Source of the DNA: Gentiana macrophylla
Lineage: Eukaryota > Streptophyta > Magnoliopsida > Gentianales > Gentianaceae
NCBI GenBank assembly: GCA_026214975.1
Contig: JAOBSW010000553.1
Location: 744,001-808,000 of the forward strand
Direction of reading: 5' to 3'
Length of the DNA: 64,000 nucleotides
A program made the position numbers and the translations under genes. The notes below the pieces were generated by a model. The model was not told where the DNA came from. It was given only the letters and a program-made list of their open reading frames with translations, and searched no databases. Shown here piece after piece: positions 10,515-21,508 of the stretch (the stretch's first letter is position 1; every line of letters begins with the position of its first letter).

Positions 10515-10946
10515 GGGCAGTCCCAGCAGACGCCCCAAATTTTATCCCTAAGATAATATAAAATAATACATATCTCTATTTTACAACATCTCAATTCAAA
10601 AACCTCTACAACAACATCACTATCCTTATCCCTATAATATTTCAAATAATATTAAATAATACATATTCTACCTCACAACCCTATTTATACACATTAAATA
10701 TTTATTTTCACTCCAGCAGCATCCCTATCCCTATCCCTATCCCTATCCCTATCCCTATAATTTTTGACAATTAAATATGTTTAGGGTAGTGAATAGTGCA
10801 TCCCCACAAATATGGATGCACTGTTCATATCCTTAAAAATAAATAGGGATAGAGACTCTGCTGTAGGAGCTATTTGAGGCAAAACTCTATTTTTTATCCT
10901 CATTTTAGGGATAGGGCACCGTATAGAGCTTCGGCTGGGAGTGCCC
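10515..10946. mobile_element. MITE with GGGCAGTCCCAGC termini
   Basis: The terminal inverted repeats are GGGCAGTCCCAGC at the left and GCTGGGAGTGCCC at the right, with one mismatch. Each is flanked by TGA (10512-10514 and 10947-10949), which would fit a 3-bp duplication. Internal sequence is AT-rich with further loose inverted symmetry (ATCCCTAAGATAA / TTTTAGGGATAG). A CCCTAT hexamer array lies inside. It has no coding capacity. The 3-bp flank suggests PIF/Harbinger or CACTA mechanisms, but a chance match cannot be excluded. Confidence 0.65.
10722..10759. repeat. (CCCTAT)n array
   Basis: About six copies of CCCTAT lie in tandem inside the MITE at 10515-10946. The unit is a hexamer and not the plant telomere heptamer CCCTAAA. 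Confidence 0.95.
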
Positions 10947-10994
10947 TGACTTTTCTCATGTCTATTCAGACTCTACATATTCATCATCTGAAAT

Positions 10995-11180
10995 ATTAAG
11001 GTATGAGAATGCCAAGGGATGTCACCGGTTCGATTCTCCTCTGAGGCGTAATGGTTAAAGAGCTCTTGGCCAGGCCTTACCCCTAAATAAGATTCGGACT
11101 CTGCTGGCACGACCCGGACCGAACTCCAGATTAGTCGGACCAGTTGGATCCGGATGCCGGGGGCTTTAAAAAAATAGGAA
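10995..11180 (+). mobile_element. tRNA-derived SINE, copy 1 (5' truncated)
   Basis: The sequence TGAGAATGCCAAGGG...CCGGTTCGATTCTCCTC contains a Pol III B box (GGTTCGATTC). It is followed by the same body as the copies at 51387 and 56300: GGCACGACCCGGACCGAACTCC, then ATTAGTCGGACCAG, then CCGGATGCC. The A-box end is decayed. An A-run (CTTTAAAAAAATAGG) closes it. Confidence 0.75.
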
Positions 11181-11189
11181 AAGGTCGTA

Positions 11190-12595
11190 AAGTACCATTT
11201 TACATCTTATTTATGTAAAAAGGACAACAAAAAAATACAATGATTGAGAAGGACAAAAAGTAATGTCAATCCAAAAATACCCTTTATAATTAGAACTAGT
11301 CTCATTCCTCCATTATGTGCATCATTCCTCCATTATCCTAAAATCTAGAAACCCTAGCTTCCTTCATTCTGCGCCTCCTCCATTAATGTGAATAATGACC
11401 ATTCCCACTCCGACCTTTGATGGTACTTTACTTCCGGCGGCGGCGCCGTCGACTACATTCTTACACGAAATACGGAATTGTTGATGTCAAAGAATGCTCG
11501 CATAGCGAGGCGATCACTTTTCTCTCTGCAGTCCTGCACAAATTATCAACCTTTAAGCCTCGAATTTGAAAAGACGGTACCGAACTATTTTTTTTCTCTC
11601 GAACAAGAACAATGCGCGCGCTTTCCAGGTTTCGGAAAAGAGCGTATAATAATTTAATTAGGTAATTTTTTTTATACCCAATTAAATAATTACTAGCCAT
11701 TAATTAAAAATCCTTTTTAATTCAGCGGCGGCGGCGAATCCATTGCAGCAACCATAGAGAAGTTAAGCGGCGGCACGAGAAGCCGATCACCGGAAACGTT
11801 GATCGGAGAATCCATTGCGACATCATCGGGCGGAAGAACAAATAGAATCATCGATCGAGTGATGTGCATTCTTGTGATGGGAATCATATTCAATTTTGCT
11901 TTCAAGCGTTGATCAATTTTGCTTTCAATTCGTTGATCAACCATAGAGAAGTTAATCTGCTTTTTTATTTTATTTTTTTTTTGGTGATGCTTTTTATTTT
12001 CTAATTTGGGTGTAATGTTGATGAAATAATGTTTTGGAGTGCGTGTGTAGAGTCTGTGTTGCTATCTTATTGATGTCTTACAAAAATCTTGTTTACATTC
12101 TTCAATTACGCTTTCAAATTCGTTGATCTATTGGTATGGAATCTTGTTTTATTGCTCTTTGGATTATGAGGTAGTAACATGTAAACAACAACGTAGTAAC
12201 ATTTGAACAACGAAGTAGTAACATTGCTACATAATGTAATGTGATCCAAACAATCGTAGTAACATTTCACGAAAAAGTAGTAACGTTTCGGCATTTTTTC
12301 ATGAATGTGCGCGATCTTAAGAGTCTACAAATCCCCATTGGGGTTCCTTCCCCAAGTAGGGTATAGAAAGCTACCAGAAACAATGGAAACGCGAAAACGG
12401 AGTGATATTTTGACTTTGAACATTTCAAGGAAAATGTAGTAACGTTTCGTTAATTTACCCGATTTTCTTTGAAAAAAATAAAAATATCTTTAATTATCAT
12501 TAAGGGTATTTTTATACATCTCTTCTTTTTGTCATTCTTCTCAACCAGATTGTCTTAGTTTTCATGTCTATTTAATCATTTACCATCTTATATTG
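11190..12595. mobile_element. MULE-like inverted-repeat element
   Basis: About 100 bp at the left (ATGATTGAGAAGGACAAAAA ... AAAAATACCCTTTATAATTA) is an imperfect inverted copy of the right end, which reads in reverse complement GGTTGAGAAGAATGACAAAAA ... AAAAATACCCTTAATGATAA. Long TIRs and a 1.4-kb non-coding interior fit a non-autonomous Mutator-like element. The interior holds GC-rich CGGCGGCGGC-type blocks (about 11440 and 11725) and an exon-like stretch, raising the possibility of captured host sequence. Exact ends and duplication were not resolved. Confidence 0.45.
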
Positions 12596-12731
12596 TCATT
12601 TGTTTCACCGTGCTGTTAAAAAAAGGATATGAGCATGACGGTTTAGTAAAGAAAATATAATCAAAAGAATACCAATGTAGTATCTGGAAAATACACTCAT
12701 AGTTCTCTTTCAAAGCAATTACATTTTTTAA

Positions 12732-12873
12732 AATAACACATTGTAATAATTATAGCATAGCTGATATGCAACATATGAATAAGTGAAATAAGGGAATAGG
12801 ACATATGCTATGATATAATGCATCCAAAATACTGCATAATTGATAATAACCAAGTGACTTGTGGTAATGCAAA
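12732..12873. repeat. 142-bp dispersed repeat, copy 2
   Basis: This is the second copy of the segment at 9220-9361, in the same orientation, ending 70 bp beyond the JMJ20-like stop codon. It may form part of that gene's 3' untranslated region or lie just beyond it. Confidence 0.9.
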
Positions 12874-12942
12874 CATTAATTGATAGTATATAATTATTCT
12901 AATAACTTCATCTATTTATCACCCTTGAGAAAAAACAAGTTG

Positions 12943-15931
12943 TTATCCAGATTCCAAAAACTCAGCAAAATAAAGAAGCCAAAAATCAACAAAACCTATG
13001 AGATCTTCAGGATCACAAACTTGTTGTGCATTATTATTGATTAAACCAAACAACTTGGAATAATTCTCATCAGCATGATGATAATAATAATCAAATAAAC
13101 TATTAGTAGTAGGTGATGGTGAGTCATCATCATCATCAATAACAACACCATTACTTGTTTCATTATGATGATCATCATGTATCCTCATGTAAGTATTTTC
13201 AAGGCTAACCCACAGTCCCACTAAGGATCTGTCCTCCTCTTCCTCCGCCGTACAATCTCCACCACGGAATATTCCTCCTCCTTCTCCTCCTGCAGATTTC
13301 ATCTTTCTACATATGCTTTGAATTGATTTGAGGTTGAAATGTAGATGCACCGCCGCCCTCTTCTTATGATCACATAATAAAACTCTGCCTCCTTCTACAA
13401 GATGGTGTAGTTGTTTGATGTTGACGAATGTGAAGCGCGCCAATAAAATGAAGAAATCCCAATAATTCATACCTAAAAAAAGACAACAAACCAAGTGTGT
13501 TTTTGTCAGTTTGGAAAGGGGTGGGAGGGGGAGGAGGAGGGAGGAGGAGGAGGAGGAGGGGGGGTTACGAAATCAACAGAGAGTTCATCAAACAACATTT
13601 AGGGTTCAGGGGTTCAGGGTTTCAGGATTATGGTTTATATGCGGGGTTCAGGGTGAAAATGATGTAGGAAGTGATAACATAGCTTCAAAAAAGAAAGAAC
13701 ATTGGATAAAGATACAACCTTGCAACTGGACACTTGAGCACTTACAATGTGTACATACATGACTAGACAACATTACATACATCTGATCAAACTATGTGCT
13801 CTAAATATATACCTGTATTTGCAGCAAGATTCCGCTGGCAAAGGGCCTCGAAATCATCAGATATATCTTTTATGTCTTCAATATAATCCCTAGCCTCCTT
13901 GTAATCACTCGAAAGCAAATCCCACTGATAAAAACAATGCAAAAAAATACAAATAAGAAAGCATTCCTTCCTCTATATTGCTAAATAGATGCACAAATAC
14001 ATGTATTATTAGCTATAGTTGGAGCAATCTTAACTTACCACCCACGATATATTATAGGCATTGAACCAGTTGTGGTTTATTGATATCGTATCTTCCTGAA
14101 AATTCGGGGTTGAGATATTATTCAAAATACATACATATAAACCCACAAGTTCAGAAATTGCTCAAGCACAGAAGAACAACAGGTTAAAGAAGCTGCAGCT
14201 TTTGAATATATAAATTACCAGATTATGAACTTGATGATACCATCCACTCGGAACAAATATCATCTCATTCGGTCCCTGAATACATTCCAACCACCTTGCC
14301 TGCAATGGTATTTTGCAATGAGCTGAGCAAAATATGAAACTTCTGGAACTTAAAGAAAAGAGCAGAGCAATGAAACTAAATCATCACCGATGATGATTCC
14401 CAAAATAACCTTCTTAAAACCAGGATACTTTATCTCATCGACGTCCTCCAAGATGTCATAGACAGAATTTCTCATGTGCCTGGGAAAACGAAGAAAAAGT
14501 TTGTGGCGGAAGCATTAAAAGCAGTTCATGAGAAAAAGTGTTAGTACATTGCCGCATTAGTACCTGTCAAACACGAGATGGCTTTGACTTGGTGGGAGCA
14601 AATACCATCGCTTCTTGCCACAAATATTGGCAGACCAACTATTGGACCTGAATACATCAGCATGAAGAGGAGTCAAGTGCCTAAACAAGAATTTTAAAAC
14701 GTACTACATATTCAGTTATCGTCTTAAGCCCGAATAAAATTATAAGAATGATTCAAACATTTAGAAACGCCAAGAACGGCATCTCAACCTTTTGGCCCCA
14801 TGTACACAAAGCGATAATCAGAACAACTTATATCATTTTGCGGTTGAGAGGTGCTGGCATCACTATGCATGCGGTATCTATCAAGATATAAATTCAACCA
14901 ATCGTCGAGAAAAACAATGGAGTTTTATATGCCGGATAGTCTGGATACTCCTGAAAAACATTAAGACTTGTGAAAATATCTATATAAGTAAATTCTTAAT
15001 CATGTTAGCCCATGACACAATGAAAGACTACTATATTGCACCCGTCAGTAACCAAATAACATCCCATTTTTAAGGGAATGGTTATCTTGAATACGACCCT
15101 CTGAAAAAGCAAAGATACATACTTAATCCTCTCCAACTCCTAAGACAGCTAAAAAAGCATGTTTTTTTGAAGTGGATAAAGTTCTTAGAAATCGTATGAA
15201 CAAACAGCTACACCCCTTTAAACACATACTACCTCTGGCGTATAATATATTGATACATCACAAAGTTAAACATGTACTTCGGGTATGGTCACTACGTAAT
15301 ATGGAACAACTTTCATGATTATGCATATGGAGTTCAAGGAAATGGACACAAAGGGAACACATGAAATCCTAGAAAAAATAAACAGATACTTTGATTCGGG
15401 ACGCAGGGGTGGACAGAATGGCTACCCTTACAAAATGCCAGTCTTTCAAGTACAACAAAGGCCTGCCATGACCCTCCTCAAGATCTGCCTTGGAAGAAGA
15501 ATGTAAAGCCCATTTCTCGATAAACTCGGAAACAGACATTTCCACCCTTTTCTGATCAGTGAACTCCCTAGTACCACAATCTGCAACCTGCAAAATAGTA
15601 AGAAGAAAAATAACAACAACTAAAAGGAACAAAAAAAAAATCAGCATGTGCTGCAAAATTAAACGTAATCCAAGTGGTATATTGAGCCTGAAAAAGTTGA
15701 TTCAACCAAAATACGAATCACCTGCACTTTGGAATTTCCAAATTGGGTTGAAAAGAAGTGGAGATTGGGGGTTCCATCAGGGGACACCCAATCATTACAC
15801 GCCCCCCAATCATCCATTAAACCAGTGAGAATAACAGGCTGATTTTGATGCATGTACTTTTCCACGAAATCATTATAGCTCAAATCTCTTCCGTTGACCT
15901 TCTCAACTCTTTTTTCGATTATCAGGCCCAT
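12943..15931 (-). CDS. JMJ20: JmjC-domain oxygenase, JMJ20/JMJD4-like (two frameshifts)
   Basis: A member of the Fe(II)/2-oxoglutarate oxygenases. Arabidopsis JMJ20 is described as a histone arginine demethylase acting in seed germination; animal JMJD4 hydroxylates a translation factor. Exons, all with GT-AG borders: 15931-15722, 15587-15426, 14950-14789, 14680-14564, 14479-14410, 14299-14219, 14095-14039, 13924-13813, 13472-12943. The product would be about 500 residues, slightly longer than Arabidopsis JMJ20. Exon 1 reads MGLIIEKRVEKVNGRDLSY. Exon 4 has the iron-binding HxD (PLHADVFRSNSW). Exon 6 carries the distal His (PSGWYHQVHNL). Exon 7 reads INHNWFNAYNISW. The tail in exon 9 is acidic and asparagine-rich. 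Odd: exon 3 lacks one base in a T run after TPL, and exon 4 lacks one G in the Trp codon just before TPLHADV. Both are single-base losses in short homopolymers, so this is either a recent pseudogene or a sequence with two base-call errors. Confidence 0.88.
13510..13660. repeat. Purine-rich tract and TTCAGGG repeats in an intron
   Basis: Inside the last intron of the JMJ20-like gene a GGGAGGAGGAGG-type run (13516-13563) is followed by TTTAGGGTTCAGGGGTTCAGGG units, which resemble degenerate plant telomere repeats. The ORF read across the tract is low-complexity and not a gene. Confidence 0.75.
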
Positions 15932-16663
15932 ATTTTGTTTTCTGTAGCTCTCAAATATGGTTGGTATCTACTTCAGCCTCTTCCCTTCCTATTTAATTGA
16001 AGCAGTTGTAATAAAATTAACATTTTCTAAAGCAATACTTATTGTCTATTTTCTATTATAATCATATTTATTAGTTGATGAGAGGTTAAAACAAGGCTGC
16101 ATTAATTGTATTCATGGTTCTTCTAACCATTTCATTGAAAAAGTAATGTCATCGTATTCAGTGATTCTTTTAGTCAATATGGTAGGATGGGTGAGGACGA
16201 AGTGTGAGGGTGGTGGAAGTGGTGGTAACAAAGGGTTGTTGTGGGGCAGGTGGTGGTGAGATTGGCGGTGGCATCAAGTGGCATAGTGCGGCGGGTGGTG
16301 ATGGAATGACAAGTGATGGTGGCGTAGGTGATGACGGGCAACAAACGTTTTTTTTGACCAGCTATTACATTAATTTATACAATAAGAGTTCATTAACTAC
16401 GACGTGGACATCCAATACCACTTGGGGAAGGCTAATTCAGTGACATATGCTAAAAAAATGGGAAATTTCTGATAATACAGAAAGGGTCTAATATTCAGAC
16501 ACTAAAAAATCTATCAAAGTAATTTCAAGTATCAAATTAGCAGAATATGTGTTTGTTCATAACATCTCTAACTCAAGAAATCAACCTGATACAGAAACAG
16601 TGATATTGTAAATGAAGAAGCACATCTGAAATATGTTCAAAGAAAGATAGTGTTTCATTCAAT
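15932..16663. other. Intergenic, upstream of JMJ20-like gene
   Basis: This is the proximal promoter side of the minus-strand JMJ20-like gene. A GGTGGTGG-rich stretch lies at 16208-16345. I see no coding sequence and no certain TATA box. Confidence 0.5.
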
Positions 16664-16796
16664 CCGTGTTCTAAAAATCGCCCTGGGCGATCGCCTAGGC
16701 GCTGCCTAGGCCCTGGATGACCCCCGGGCGTCCTCGACTTGGCTCTAGGCGATTTATCTGGGCGCAAGTGTGTTTGGGCGATTTTAGGCGCTCTGG

Positions 16797-16912
16797 ACCC
16801 TTCTAGGCGCTCTTAGGCCCTTCCAGGCGCTCTAGGCCCTTCTAGGCGCCCTAGGCCCTCTAGGCGCTCTAGGACCTTCTAGGCGCTCTAAGGCCCTTCT
16901 AGGCTATTAGGG
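16797..16912. repeat. TCTAGGCGCTCTAGGCCCT array
   Basis: An imperfect tandem array with a unit of about 19-20 bp, GC-rich and partly palindromic (CCTAGG, GGCGCC). It lies in the left half of the hAT-type MITE. Confidence 0.85.
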
Positions 16913-16965
16913 TTCCATCTGGCGAACATCAAGTTTTCCCAAGTGTTTAGACAAGAAAGATGCAT

Positions 16966-17112
16966 AAAACCCTAAAACCCCTTAAAACCCTAAACCCCCT
17001 CGTAAAAACCCTAAAACCCCCGTAAAAACCCTAAAACCCCCTTAAAACCCTAAACCCCCGTAAAAACCCTAAAACCCCCTTAAAACCCTAAAACCCCTTA
17101 AAACCCTAAAAT
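16966..17112. repeat. Telomere-like CCCTAAAA array
   Basis: About nine degenerate units combine AAACCCTAAAA with CCCC(T/G)T linkers. They resemble the Arabidopsis-type telomere repeat CCCTAAA but with irregular spacing. The array lies inside a hAT-type MITE, so it moved as part of that element and is not evidence of a chromosome-end fusion. Confidence 0.85.
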
Positions 17113-17201
17113 CGCCTAGGCGCCGCCTGGGCGCCCCAGGCCCTAGGCGCCCCTGTGGCGTACCGACTTCGCCTAGCGAGTTTTAGAACATTGCATTCAA
17201 T

Positions 17202-18356
17202 GATGGTTTGCTTGTAGAAAAGGGGAGTCAAACATATGTATTAAGTGCTTTGCACCATCTATTTTACAGTAATATATCTGTAAACTAAAAGCCATGTAGA
17301 GGTGAAAATCAGCAACACACGGAATAAAAAAAAGGATTATTTATGCATCTGCCAGCAGTAAACAAATAACTAAATGTTACAGATATGATGTGATTCAGAC
17401 AAGGCAATTTACCATCCCAAATAATTTCCACAATAATGAAACAAACCCTCTGAAAGCATCTTAAATCTCGTTAAACCCCCACTTAAACCCCTTACACCCT
17501 CTGAACCCCCTAAACCCCTTAAACACCCACCTTAACTGCTACTTCTAAATTCCTGTTTTTTCTTAAAAAGCTTATCTAAGGAAAAAAAAAAGTTCCAAGA
17601 AAGCTTATCCAGCTCATTTTTCCCTCGGCCTAAAAAATTACCGCAGGCTCTCCTATACACAAGCAAACAGCTAGTGTGTATCAAACTGATCATGTAGTAA
17701 AACACTTATGTTCCATCTATGTTTTCCAAAGGCACTTGGAATACTAACTATTTCTGTAGACGGAGCAACAAACAGATTGGTAATAACAGTAGTACAACAT
17801 AGCTAACTCTTAGAACGTAAATCAATCAACAGCAAACTTATTCAAGAAATTTCAGAACAAAAGCGAGCACACACAAACAAAGTTTATAATAAAAACCATG
17901 AAAAATGGGGCAAATAAGGATCTGGATATTAATCAGAAAAAAATCATTGCTGGATAGACACGGGAAAAAAAGAAAAAGAAAAAAAAAAGTAAAAGATCTC
18001 ATCTTTACCCAGTTTCTCTCATGATTCATGTTTTTTTCAAAGGTTTGAGAAGAGAAGTGAATCCAAGCAAAGGGATGGTCGATTCTGGTTCAGAGTTTTC
18101 ATTTTACATAACAAAATGCTATCGGTTTTGGTTTGTTGAGGATGAAGTAAAATTACCCATAAACCCTTAATGAAGAATAAATTGCAACATCAGTACCCCA
18201 ACGTAACTTCCTTTATCCAATTGTGTGTGTGTGTGTTTTTTTTGTTTTTCCCAAATAGTTGGTTAATGCATACAATACAATTCAATTCACTAAATCAAAG
18301 AAAGCAGGCACTTTGTCAAAAAAAGAAAGAAAGTTAAGCAGGCACTCGCCTTCACT
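17202..18356. other. Intergenic, upstream of DUF4504-like gene
   Basis: No coding sequence on either strand. A second, weaker telomere-like block (AAACCCCCACTTAAACCCC) lies at 17468-17530. An A-rich stretch lies at 17960-17995 and a short GT run at 18222-18236. The promoter of the plus-strand gene at 18357 should lie at the right end, but no TATA box could be assigned with confidence. Confidence 0.5.
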
Positions 18357-20998
18357 ATGGAAGCTCTGGATTTGGAGGCGGAGGGAGTCTTGAAAGTGGT
18401 GGGGTTCTCTCTATCCCAACTCAAATGGAAGCTCAGGTCGTCCTCAAAGCATCGCCTTGAAACAGGTTTCCACTCCTATGCATTTTCACCTCGTGTAATC
18501 GTTTAACGTTTTCTCCCAAATTTTTTACATCATTTATTGCTTTTAGGTATGCATCACCTTGAAATATTGAAGTTTAGTTACCTTTCTTCTCTTAGCTAGG
18601 TGTTTAATATTCTATTGAGAGCGGTTTTGGTGCAATCGATCAAGAACCTACATGTTACTGTGTATTCAACCTGGTGGTAGTTAGTTCTCAAGAATAAGGT
18701 TCATTTGAGGAGTGTCGAAATTTGAAGATAAGACACACATTTGGGCCATTGCCTAAAGTATGTTTCTTGGGTAGTTTTTACGGTTAGAGGTCGCTAATTT
18801 GTTTGGCGTTAATGATGAGAGCAATAAATGTGATCATTGAACTTTTCTGCAGATATTTTAGCCTTAATCACAGAGATGAGGCCAGTTATAATGGTGGACT
18901 ATGGAGGAAAGATGCCAGAATTGCAAGAACGTCTCTGTTCTTTTCTCAAGCATTGCAAGAAGGTACTTTTCTTGCTCACTTCTTATTTCTTAGTTTCAAC
19001 GTTTCAAGAAATGGAAGTGATTTGTATGTACTTTTGGGTGTTTGTTTTACAGGAGTCATCTGTTTTTGAATATCTAAAGGTCTTGGTCATGGAAGACATG
19101 ATATATTTGATTCATACAAGATCACTAGCAAAATTTGTGAATTCTTGCGTAGATTCGCAAGAGCAAGTACTTTTCATTGATCTTGAACAGGATCCTCCAA
19201 AGGTATATTACATTCTTATCAAATCACGTCCATAGCTTCCGTTGCTGGCCATTTGTTTTAAGTATTCCTTCTTCTCATTATGATTGTAGATCATACCCCA
19301 GAGTGATCAGTGTTCGGCTGTTTCCCAATTTCTGTCGATTCAGAAACGATTTTCCACTCTTTTCCGTATGGATGGTGTATTGCAGAGTGAAGAGACTGAT
19401 GATGCTACCGCAACATCCTCTGCTAGAGAGTCTGGAATATCCGCATCATCTGAGTTGATTGATCTCAGCAGCTGGATCCAAGAAACCGAGATCACATTGC
19501 CATCCCTGAATGGGTATTTTTCTTTAATCTTCAACTGTAGGAGTATATATAGTCTTCAACATGTATTTTGAATAGTTTTGCGCTTTTTTAAGGATTCCAT
19601 TAGTTTTCATCTACCCAGGTGGCTTCTTGGTTATCCGGTGGTATATTTATTTCGCAAGGAACATATTCAGGATGCTGTTTACAATCTCTCCACCAAGTCT
19701 CTCCACCTCTTCCACCTTTTTGTTACGAGGTAATCTGATATACAAAATTAAATTTGTACGACCACTTGATTCTTTGCGATTGGTGTTAGTATGGGCATAG
19801 TTCGATGACCAGCTAACTAAAAAAGCTAATTACAACTAGGGTTCCTAACTATTTACAGATACAGAGCCACAGGAAAAACGCAGGGCAGAGAAGAGTAGGG
19901 AACTAGAACCTTTATTTGTAATAGGGATCTTGATTTATAATGTTCGAGTTAATTGCCTACCTATAGAATTACTGAATAGTTCTGACTAAGCATAAAGTTC
20001 AATCCTTCAGCAGTTACTGTGATTTGGATTTCGTCGGTGTTTAACTTAGATTGGTCTTAAGTATTTTGAATATATCTCTTGTATTCTTTCCCTTACGATT
20101 ACAAATTTCGTATCTAATAATTTAATCTGAAAAATTTCTCTTGAATTAGGAAAATCTTATATCCAAACATACCTTTATCTTCATGATTCTTGCAGGAAAT
20201 TCGGCAATGTATATTTCTGAACTTAACTATCTATTCTCATCATTGAAAAACATCATCTTTCTAGTGCCTTGTTGACTGCTAAGCATCCATTGCTCCCGAA
20301 ACTATATGGATTTCAGTATTAACTTTTGAAGCTTTTGTATTATCCTGTGCATATACTGAAGTTATTGGTTGATCTTTATATAGTTGTTTGTTCCTATAGG
20401 ATCATCGTTTCCTGTTTCATTCTTCATCCCGCTAAGTTGGATCATGCTGCCACTTGTTTGTATGTTTAATCTAGTAACTAATACACATGGCATGCCCGCT
20501 CACCTAGTGGGATAGAGGATGGAATAGGAAACGGTGCAAGAAGATTTCTTCTCGGTGCATTATGGTGTGTTTCTTGATTCTAACTAACCTTGCCGGTTCC
20601 ATTTTTTTTGTGTTGGTAGGAATGGGACTTCTAATCGAGTACAACTTCAGAAGGAAGAATTAATGAGGTATAACAGTGAACGTTACTTGATTTAATAGGC
20701 TTTATCTCTATTACAGGGAGAATAGCTTCAAGACCAGTATTGTTTTTGTGAGGCCATTGATTTCTTTTGGTATTCGTTTTTAGTCTGATCCAAATCTTTA
20801 AATTTTTACTACGACTTTTTGGTGGTGGGAGCGTGCAGTTTCTCGATACCATATGAGCTGAGCTTGGAAGGGGAAGATGAAGAATGGGCAAAGGCATTTG
20901 TTGCTAAAATGAGGTTGAAACTGGAAGGATGTAAACACGTATGGGGTTCCATGCAGATGGAGATTCGAAGTTGTTATCCACAAGCAATCGCTTTATAA
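18357..20998 (+). CDS. DUF4504/UPF0739-like protein, seven exons
   Basis: Exons with GT-AG borders: 18357-18465, 18853-18962, 19053-19202, 19290-19513, 19619-19729, 20620-20667, 20839-20998 (TAA). Joined they give an uninterrupted 303-residue frame starting MEALDLEAEGVLKVVGFSLS. Recognisable phrases are MVDYGGKMPELQERL (exon 2), VLVMEDMIYLIHTRSLAKF (exon 3), an acidic Ser/Thr-rich linker SEETDDATATSSARESG (exon 4), WLLGYPVVYLF (exon 5) and PYELSLEGEDEEWAKAF (exon 7). The overall pattern recalls the UPF0739/C1orf74 (DUF4504) family, whose function is unknown; that assignment is from memory. No signal peptide or membrane segment is seen. The largest intron is 19730-20619. The gene looks functional and is divergent from the JMJ20-like gene. 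Confidence 0.82.
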
Positions 20999-21140
20999 TA
21001 TCCGAGCGGAAGATGCCTGAGGGTGGATATGGCTATTGTAGATGAAGGTGTGTATGTGTGTAGCAGGTTCAGATTTCCACCTTTTTTTTTTTCCTGTCTG
21101 AATTGTGGGAGTAGATAGAATTGGGAAATGCTACTGATTT

Positions 21141-21499
21141 TTTTTTTTTCCTTCCCGGAACAAGACGAAAGATTTTATTAAGTCAGACTAACGCCGGAAA
21201 AGAATAACAGAAGCCAGCCAAAGCTGGACAATGCCACCAAACAATGGACTAAAACAGAAAACAAACACATGAAAAGCACAAAAACAACTAAACAAATCAA
21301 ATAAAGAGTCGAGGGAGGCGTGCTGAGTTGCAGAAACAGAAAAGGCCATAATTTTAATAATAAGGGTAGCTCAGACAGTGAACCTCTAGTCAACTCTTTA
21401 TTTGACAAAAGAGACCCTACAAACGGAAAAAAAAAAAAAAAAAACAGAAAGCTATACACACAACACCGGTTTGACGAGCGCCACCACACGCCTGTGCCG
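21141..21499 (-). mobile_element. 5'-truncated LINE with target duplication
   Basis: The minus strand ends in a poly-A tail (T run from 21138 on the plus strand), preceded by AATAAAATCTTTCGTCTTG, the style of plant L1 3' untranslated ends. A 9-bp duplication TACTGATTT flanks it (21132-21140 and 21500-21508). Only the last 0.36 kb was inserted, the usual result of incomplete target-primed reverse transcription. An 18-base A run lies at about 21427-21444. The insertion is 140 bp beyond the DUF4504-like stop codon. Confidence 0.7.
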
Positions 21500-21508
21500 T
21501 ACTGATTT

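Larger units (their letters stand above)
16664..17193. mobile_element. hAT-type MITE with internal tandem arrays
   Basis: The termini are inverted (left CCGTGTTCTAAAAATCGCC; right end in reverse complement CAATGTTCTAAAACTCGC). They are flanked by a perfect 8-bp duplication CATTCAAT (16656-16663 and 17194-17201), the duplication size of hAT transposons. The 530-bp interior is almost wholly tandem arrays: CTAGGCGCTCTAGGCCCTT-like units, then CCCTAAAACCCC-like units. There is no transposase, so it is a non-autonomous element. It sits between the divergent JMJ20-like and DUF4504-like genes. Confidence 0.85.

Noticed and set aside
13511..13762. Plus-strand 83-residue ORF with Glu/Arg run
   Set aside because: Lies in the last intron of the JMJ20-like gene over a purine-rich simple repeat.
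16966..17112. Interstitial telomere or ancient chromosome-end fusion
   Set aside because: The array is degenerate, short and enclosed by hAT-type ends with an 8-bp duplication.
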